Source of the DNA: Candidatus Woesearchaeota archaeon
GTDB lineage: Archaea; Nanobdellota; Nanobdellia; Woesearchaeales; UBA525
DNA: 64,000 nucleotides
Assembly (NCBI GenBank): GCA_028818155.1
Contig: JAPPOH010000013.1
Location: 1-64,000, forward strand
Reading direction: 5' to 3'
Position numbers and translations under genes: made by a program. This document shows positions 57,777 to 64,000 of the stretch, one piece after another (the stretch's first letter is position 1; every line of letters starts with the position of its first letter). The notes below the pieces were generated by a model. That model saw only the letters and a program-made list of their open reading frames with translations, was not told where the DNA came from and made no database searches.

Positions 57777-58074
57777 ACAGATCATCGAACTCTCTTGTAT
57801 TTTTCGGAAGATCGCCTCGATACGAGAAGCCACTAAAGACATAGGGATTCATACCGTGTAGAGAGTGTCCAAGAAGTGTTAAAGGCATACCACTTACACG
57901 AAGAACCATCTCAGTAACGAGGTCAAGATCCCTCAGCGTGCCTTCTAATGGATATATCTCACGTCCATCAAAGAACTCTCCAAGAACCAAAGTGCTATCT
58001 TGCGCACCTTTGAGTTCGAATTCTCCGCAAAACAATTTTCTGGAGAACATATACCCTCCGTCGAATGTGTACAT
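57667..58074 (-). CDS. Hypothetical protein
   Basis: ORF only. Confidence 0.5.
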   Translation of the reverse strand: MYTFDGGYMFSRKLFCGEFELKGAQDSTLVLGEFFDGREIYPLEGTLRDLDLVTEMVLRVSGMPLTLLGHSLHGMNPYVFSGFSYRGDLPKNTREFDDLFRLEFHQNGVREERPQQPVRQTLAAAAPLEAVRVRR

Positions 58075-58107
58075 TGTAGAACGAGAAGCAATGTGTGATA
58101 TTTAAAT

Positions 58108-58518
58108 CTATACAACTTTAATCTCTTGCACATCAGGAAAGTACATCTGCACAACTTTCTCAGTAAAACGCAAGTTCTTCGCCTTCGCGCCAATCATCAA
58201 GCCACGGGTCTTCTCATCACGACCGTGCACCGTAATAATCCCATTCTCCTCGTTGATCGTCTCAATACGAAGAGGCAACATCGCGTTCTGCACGAACGTG
58301 AACTTATCCGGGTTCTTCTCAATAATCTTGAGCTTCTTCCCAAGCTGCTCTTCTAATTTCTTGAGCGTCGCGCCACCAGGACCAACCATCTTGCGCGCAT
58401 CACCCTTCCCGACAATAAACACAAGCTTATCATCCTTCGGTAAGCATTGATCAACGCGTGCGCGCGTCTTTTGTTCAACGAGTGTAATTGTTTGTAACAA
58501 ATCTTTATCGAGAATCAT
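58108..58518 (-). CDS. nusA: NusA-like KH-domain protein (start refined to MILDKDLL)
   Basis: KLVFIVGKGDARKMVGPGGATLKKLEEQLGKKLKIIE; position after rpoA2/L30e. Confidence 0.92.
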   Translation of the reverse strand: MILDKDLLQTITLVEQKTRARVDQCLPKDDKLVFIVGKGDARKMVGPGGATLKKLEEQLGKKLKIIEKNPDKFTFVQNAMLPLRIETINEENGIITVHGRDEKTRGLMIGAKAKNLRFTEKVVQMYFPDVQEIKVV

Positions 58519-58766
58519 GCGCGAATACCCAGTGTTTGTACATGGAACGGTTTCTTGCAATACACGCCAAGCTCCTCATTCGGAACATCAAGCTGGACAA
58601 CCGCTGTGTCCCCAGCATAGTGGTTGATATCCTCGAGCACCCGCTCGTCGCAATTACTTGCCACAACAACTTGCTGTAGTGCGCCGGCACGCAACTCCTG
58701 CATGACCCGCTCCGTGCCAATAACAAGTTTCTCTGTTCCCAGTAATTTTCGAATCTCCGCTTTCAT
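58515..58766 (-). CDS. rpl30e: Ribosomal protein eL30
   Basis: [26 protein letters not shown]; operon position. Confidence 0.9.
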   Translation of the reverse strand: MKAEIRKLLGTEKLVIGTERVMQELRAGALQQVVVASNCDERVLEDINHYAGDTAVVQLDVPNEELGVYCKKPFHVQTLGIRA

Positions 58767-59863
58767 TTTTTCATCACCAGTTTCGGGATGCCTGTGCCCA
58801 GTGGCACCGGCTGGTTCATCATCACGTTCTCAATCACGCTGTTCAGTGGGTCAAGCTCCCCGTGCATTGCTGCGCTAAAGACGTGCTTCAACGGCGTTTC
58901 GAACGACGCACGAGCAAGAACGGATTGTTTCTCCTTCACAATACCGTATCTGCTGATACCGAGCACCTTGCCAGTCATCGTCATCGTATCCGCAACTAAG
59001 AGCACGTGTCGCACATCAATATCGATACCTTGATTATCGAGCACCTTCTCGATCTCGTTAATGATCGCTTGCCGCGCCGCCTCAATACCGAGCAGTGCCT
59101 CTATCTCGTATAAGTTGTTTGTGATTGTTCGTGCTGTGTCAACACCATCGATTTTCAAGATACTCTTGTAATTCGTGCCCGCTGTGACTAAGAGGAACTC
59201 TTCATCACGCTTCACCGGCAAGACCATCGAGATGCCCTTCACACCGTTAATGTAAATACTCTTGATTTTCTCCTTGAGCAAGTAGATTTCTTTGAGCGTG
59301 TCGCTCTTACTCGTTGATTTTGCAATGATTGTGTTCCCATCTGCTTTGAACGAGACGCCTTTTGCGCTCTTCGCAAGAATCTTCACCAACTTGTCCGGTG
59401 ATGCGTCAACGAGTGCCATCTTCTCGCTGTCAAGAGCGATCGTCATGACTGCTTCAAGCACATCGATGTTTACTTCTTTAATGTACTCGCGAAAGCTCGT
59501 CTCTTTGATCTTTTCCGCAATCTTCTTGATGTCTTGTCCTTCCTTGTATGGTGCGTGCAAGTAGACTTCCATCATTTCCGTGCTGATCGTTTTTCTCGCG
59601 TCCAAGACTTCGATTAATCGTGGCAAACCCATCGTGACGTTCATTTCCGAAACGCCAGCGAAGTGGAATGTGTCCAGTGTCATTTGCGTACCTGGCTCAC
59701 CAATGGATTCAGCAGCAATCGTACCAACAGCTTCGCCCGCATCGACCTTGCCGTACGTGTACTCTCGCTCAACCGTTTCCTGTGCTTTCTTTGCTTTTGC
59801 AGCGGTGAGCTTGTTCTCTTTGACGTACGTCTCAACTTCTTTCTTGATACTTGGCGGTAGCAT
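58763..59863 (-). CDS. rpoA2: DNA-directed RNA polymerase subunit A''
   Basis: [50 protein letters not shown]. Confidence 0.98.
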   Translation of the reverse strand: MLPPSIKKEVETYVKENKLTAAKAKKAQETVEREYTYGKVDAGEAVGTIAAESIGEPGTQMTLDTFHFAGVSEMNVTMGLPRLIEVLDARKTISTEMMEVYLHAPYKEGQDIKKIAEKIKETSFREYIKEVNIDVLEAVMTIALDSEKMALVDASPDKLVKILAKSAKGVSFKADGNTIIAKSTSKSDTLKEIYLLKEKIKSIYINGVKGISMVLPVKRDEEFLLVTAGTNYKSILKIDGVDTARTITNNLYEIEALLGIEAARQAIINEIEKVLDNQGIDIDVRHVLLVADTMTMTGKVLGISRYGIVKEKQSVLARASFETPLKHVFSAAMHGELDPLNSVIENVMMNQPVPLGTGIPKLVMKK

Positions 59864-62454
59864 TAGTGGTCACCCATGGTTTCGATAATATTTTTGACGT
59901 TGAACTTTCCGCCTTCTGTTTTGCTGACATCCATGCTATCCTCGCCGTACTGGAACTGCACGATTTTCCCGCTTGCGTCCCTGACCGTTCCATCGTAGTC
60001 GACTTTGATATCCTGGAGCGCGTTTGCTAACCTTCTGTAGAGGTACCCCGATTTTGGCGTACGCAACGCGGTATCCATAAGACTGTCACGGCCTGTCATT
60101 GCCATGAAGAATGTTTCGTGCGGTTTGAGTCCTGAACGGAAGCTATTTCTGATGAAGCCTCGTGCTTCACTTCCCAGATCACCTTTCTTGAAACAACTGA
60201 GTGTCCTGCCCTTGTACCCTGTACTAATACGCCCTCCTCGGAACGCTTGTTGACCGACGCACGCTGCCATTTGTGCGACGTTAATCAAGTTGCCACGGCC
60301 ACCTGATTGTACCATGAGCATCGTGCCTGTCGTTTTCACAGCGTTTTCTGCCGCGATTGTTCCTGTATCGTTTCGTGCTTTGTTCAACCGTTCAAGAATC
60401 TTTAACTCAACCGTTTCATCGAGCGATCGTCCAGGGAGGAGTTCGAGTGTTCCTTGCTCATACTCCATGATCATTTTATGCACGTCTGCTTCTGCCTCAT
60501 TCAACAACTGACGGATACGTTCGTCTGACTCAACGGAGAGGTCCGTGTCAGAGATTGCTGCTGTGAAGCCGTACTTCAAGAGTGTGTTGACACCGAGTTT
60601 GAAGATGTGTCCGAGAATCGTCACCATGCGATCCGCGCCATACTTCTTGTGAAGTGTACGGAGGAGCAATCCTGCACCCGCGCCAAGCTGGCTCTTATCA
60701 AGGACGCCCTTCTCAAAGTTTCCATTCTTAATGACAACAGCATTCTCGATATCTTGTTCGCTCTTGCTCCGCGGTTCTGCAACGAAGTTGAAATCTTCCG
60801 GTAGGACAACAGAGAAGACTTCCCTGCCTGAGATAACTTTTTTGTTTGGTAACCGTGAGAAATCCTCAACGCCAATGATCATCAACAGATCGATGGCTTC
60901 CTGTCGTGTAAAGGTGAGGTACTTGCTCAGGACATAGTTCCCGGTGACCGCGTCTTGGTGGCAGCCAACAATACTGAGTCCGAATCGTGGGCTCACGATT
61001 TGTGTCTGCACTTGCATGAGGATCTCTGCTTCCGCTCGCGCTTCTTCCGTTTGTGGAATGTGCAAGTTCATCTCGTCCCCATCGAAGTCTGCGTTGTATG
61101 GAATCGTCACAGAGGGGTTCATCCTGAGTGTCTTCCCAGGGAGGACGCGCACTTTGTGACACATCATGCTCATGCGGTGCAGGCTCGGTTGTCTGTTGAA
61201 GAGTGCGACATCACCATCAAGTAAGTGCCGTTCAACGACGAAGCCTGGCTGGATCTCTTCGAGGAGTGCTTCTTTCGCTTCATCCGTGATTCTCTTCCGG
61301 CGACCGTCCGGCCTGATGATATAGTTCGCGCCCGGATAGGATTTTGCTCCTTTCTGCACGAATCTTTTCAAGTACTCCATGTTCCACTGCGTGACGCGCT
61401 CTGGTACGGTGAGCTTCATTGCCATGATTTTTGGCACGCCCACTTCGTTAATCTCGATCGCGGGGTCAGGGGAAATAACTGTTCGGGCAGAGAAGTTCGT
61501 TCGCTTTCCTGCGAGGTTATGTCGAATTCTCCCTTCCTTACTCTTGATACGAGCTGTGATGGTTTTCAATGGCTGACCGCTCCTGTGTCTTGCTGGTGGC
61601 AATTGTGGCACTTCGTTGTTGAAGAACGTAGTAATATGATATTGCAAGAGATCCCAGAGGTCTTCAATGATAATCTCTGGTGCGCCCGCGTTAATGTTCT
61701 CGAATAATCGTTGGTTAATACGAACGATGTCGCCGAGTTTGTGTGTCAAGTCATCTTCGCTTCGCTCGCCTGTCTCTAATGTGATGCTTGGTCGCATCGT
61801 CACTGGCGGGATTAACAGCATGGTGAGGACCGCCCATTCTGGTCGCATTGCTTCTGGGTTAATGCCAAAGAGTGGTAAGTCATCATCACTAATGCGTTCT
61901 AATCGCGCGCGGATCTCGATCGGGCTGATGCGTCGCTCGTCTTCGAGGAATGTGCTTGGTTTTTCTAACGTGATTTTCTTTTGTTTCACACCGCTCGGTG
62001 ATTTTGTTGTTGCACGCATCACGTGGATGAGCTCCACAACACGCTTGCGCCGTTCACTCACTCCTTGCGCTGCTTCGATCGCGTCAAGCTCATCAACGTA
62101 GCCCTTGATTTTATTCTTCGGGATGAGGAGCTCGCCTGTCTCTCTGCAGGTACACCTGAGCAAGTCGAGAATTAATGCAACGAAGCTGATATGAATAACT
62201 GGGCGAGCGAGTTCAACGTACCCGAAGTGGCCGAGGCTATCTTTGATGCGCTGCCCATCAGTCTTGCACCGTAGGCCAGGGTCAATGACACCAAGGCGTA
62301 CGTCCATTAAGCCACCATCGACAGGGTAGCCTTCTTTATCGTAGAGTTCTGGCGTCACGACTTTCGCCTTCGCCATCTCTTTGATCATTTTTGGGGAGAG
62401 GTATGCGAATTTGATGTCGTTAATGTAGCTTTCTGCTTGTTGTTCCATCTTCAA
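59863..62454 (-). CDS. rpoA1: DNA-directed RNA polymerase subunit A'
   Basis: [58 protein letters not shown]. Confidence 0.99.
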   Translation of the reverse strand: MKMEQQAESYINDIKFAYLSPKMIKEMAKAKVVTPELYDKEGYPVDGGLMDVRLGVIDPGLRCKTDGQRIKDSLGHFGYVELARPVIHISFVALILDLLRCTCRETGELLIPKNKIKGYVDELDAIEAAQGVSERRKRVVELIHVMRATTKSPSGVKQKKITLEKPSTFLEDERRISPIEIRARLERISDDDLPLFGINPEAMRPEWAVLTMLLIPPVTMRPSITLETGERSEDDLTHKLGDIVRINQRLFENINAGAPEIIIEDLWDLLQYHITTFFNNEVPQLPPARHRSGQPLKTITARIKSKEGRIRHNLAGKRTNFSARTVISPDPAIEINEVGVPKIMAMKLTVPERVTQWNMEYLKRFVQKGAKSYPGANYIIRPDGRRKRITDEAKEALLEEIQPGFVVERHLLDGDVALFNRQPSLHRMSMMCHKVRVLPGKTLRMNPSVTIPYNADFDGDEMNLHIPQTEEARAEAEILMQVQTQIVSPRFGLSIVGCHQDAVTGNYVLSKYLTFTRQEAIDLLMIIGVEDFSRLPNKKVISGREVFSVVLPEDFNFVAEPRSKSEQDIENAVVIKNGNFEKGVLDKSQLGAGAGLLLRTLHKKYGADRMVTILGHIFKLGVNTLLKYGFTAAISDTDLSVESDERIRQLLNEAEADVHKMIMEYEQGTLELLPGRSLDETVELKILERLNKARNDTGTIAAENAVKTTGTMLMVQSGGRGNLINVAQMAACVGQQAFRGGRISTGYKGRTLSCFKKGDLGSEARGFIRNSFRSGLKPHETFFMAMTGRDSLMDTALRTPKSGYLYRRLANALQDIKVDYDGTVRDASGKIVQFQYGEDSMDVSKTEGGKFNVKNIIETMGDH

Positions 62455-64000
62455 AACCTCCTCTTGACCCCAATTTTTGGATAGATGCCTAAACTGATCA
62501 ACTCATCGAGGAACAGTTTGAATGCGTAACTAATCTCGACGTTGTGCATTTCGCTCTCATCACCATGAATAGAGCTCATCGCTCTGTTGTTCTTCCTCCC
62601 ATCGTAGAAGCCAACGAGGCCTGAGCGCTCGCACACAGGGACGATTGCCTTGTCCGAATCGAACCGCTCCTTCAAGAGTAAACTTGCCCCGTGTGCCACG
62701 AACGTATCTTTCTCCATTTCACCGAGTCGGAGGCCGCCTTCTTTCGCCTTTCCTTCTGTTGGTTGCCGCGTTAAGAGTTGGATTGGACCGCGCGCTCTGC
62801 TCTGTAACTTATTTGCGACCATGTGCTTTAATCGCAAGTAGTACATGTTGCCGAGGTAAATCTTGACCTGGAGTTCTTCGCCTGTTTCGCCGTTGTACAT
62901 GACTTCTGTGCCATCTTCTTGAAAGCCGTAGGTTGCGAGTTCTTCTCTGATGTCACGTTCGTTTTCATTGTTGAACATTGTTCCATCGATCCGTCGCGCG
63001 GAGAGTGCTCCTACTTTTCCGCCGACAAGTTCAATTAAGTGGCCGACGGTCATTCTGCTCGGGATACCGTGTGGACTGAACAAAATATCAGGTGTGATGC
63101 CGTTTGCGGAGAAGGGCATATCTGCTGCAGGGACGATTGTTGCGATGACACCCTTCTGGCCGTGTCGTGAAATAAATTTATCGCCGATCTCTGGTGTTCT
63201 ATCATCACGCAAGCGCACTTGGACGAGTTTATTTCCTTCATCGTTCTCTGTGAGCATGATAAAGTCGACCGTTCCTTTCTCGCCGTGCTTCAAGCTGACA
63301 CTACTCTCCCTCCTGTAGTTTGTCACTAAGTTGTATTCATCAACACCTGAGAGGAATCGCGGCGGGCTGGTCTTGCCGATAACGACATCGCCTTCAGCAA
63401 CTTTTGACTCAACGCCAATGATGCCGTCTTCTTCCAAGAAGCGGTAATCCTCTTCGCTTCTGTACCCGCGTGTCTCTTTATCAGGGATGCTGATTTCATC
63501 CATCAAGCCACCAGAATATCTGAGTTCTTCTGCCTTTGTTGGCCGGAAGTATGTGCTCCTCGCGAAGCCACGCTGGATGCTGCCTTTGTTGACAACGATT
63601 GCGTCTTCCATGTTGTAGCCCTTATAGCTCATGACCGCAATCGTCACGTTCATGCCGCTCGGGTGCTTATCATATTCTAAGACGTCGTACAAGAGTGTTG
63701 TGACGATAGGACGCTGTGGATAGTGTAAGATGCTTGTGTCCATGTCCATGCGGACGAAGTAGTTTGCTGCGTAGAAGCCCATTGCTTGCTTCTGGTTCTT
63801 CGCTCCTTGCAAGAGACGTGCTCCTTGATTGTAGTCGCCGAACGGTACGAGCGCTGTGATAATACCGAGAATGTCAATGCTACTGATCTCAAGGTGCGTG
63901 TGCTCTGGCGTCAGATCCTGTTCTTCGATCGCAACGAGTGCCATCTCTTCTTCTGCAGCGTCAATGAACTCGATAACGCCTTGTTTGAGGAGCTCGAACC
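62451..64000 (-). CDS. rpoB: DNA-directed RNA polymerase subunit B, partial (runs off the window edge)
   Basis: GDKFISRHGQKGVIATIVPAADMPFSANGITPDILFSPHGIPSRMTVGHLIE; frame open to 64000. Confidence 0.98.
   Translation of the reverse strand, partial: FELLKQGVIEFIDAAEEEMALVAIEEQDLTPEHTHLEISSIDILGIITALVPFGDYNQGARLLQGAKNQKQAMGFYAANYFVRMDMDTSILHYPQRPIVTTLLYDVLEYDKHPSGMNVTIAVMSYKGYNMEDAIVVNKGSIQRGFARSTYFRPTKAEELRYSGGLMDEISIPDKETRGYRSEEDYRFLEEDGIIGVESKVAEGDVVIGKTSPPRFLSGVDEYNLVTNYRRESSVSLKHGEKGTVDFIMLTENDEGNKLVQVRLRDDRTPEIGDKFISRHGQKGVIATIVPAADMPFSANGITPDILFSPHGIPSRMTVGHLIELVGGKVGALSARRIDGTMFNNENERDIREELATYGFQEDGTEVMYNGETGEELQVKIYLGNMYYLRLKHMVANKLQSRARGPIQLLTRQPTEGKAKEGGLRLGEMEKDTFVAHGASLLLKERFDSDKAIVPVCERSGLVGFYDGRKNNRAMSSIHGDESEMHNVEISYAFKLFLDELISLGIYPKIGVKRRF

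Noticed and set aside
1-64000. CRISPR arrays, IS elements, rRNA genes
   Set aside because: No spaced direct repeats, transposase ORFs or rRNA-like sequence were recognised on reading; small diverged elements could be missed.

Overview
Archaeal chromosome segment on the evidence of archaeal rpoB/A'/A''/L30e/NusA/S12 order, an L7Ae-S28e-L24e-Ndk operon, TFE, SepF, Pth2, ZPR1, and AT-rich TATA boxes close to start codons. The gene mix suggests a DPANN/Woesearchaeota-like lineage, but that is inference. Most of the window is housekeeping: ribosomal proteins, RNA polymerase, carAB/pyrD, argS, mannose-sugar enzymes. Accessory islands include a prepilin-peptidase-linked cluster of N-anchored, Cys-rich surface proteins, a small paralogous anchored-peptide cluster, a bacterial-type Ser/Thr kinase near a STAS protein, a GGDEF protein with a correctly spaced I-site, and two tandem secreted Hcp-like proteins. 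The most striking observation is that carB is out of frame in its conserved N-terminus because of a 22-nt insertion. That insertion folds into a bulge-helix-bulge-like structure, and removing it exactly restores GQSG-EFDYSGSQA. A free-standing LAGLIDADG endonuclease gene sits between carA and carB. A kink-turn-like element lies in the L7Ae leader. All calls come from reading the sequence and supplied ORFs; no database search was run.
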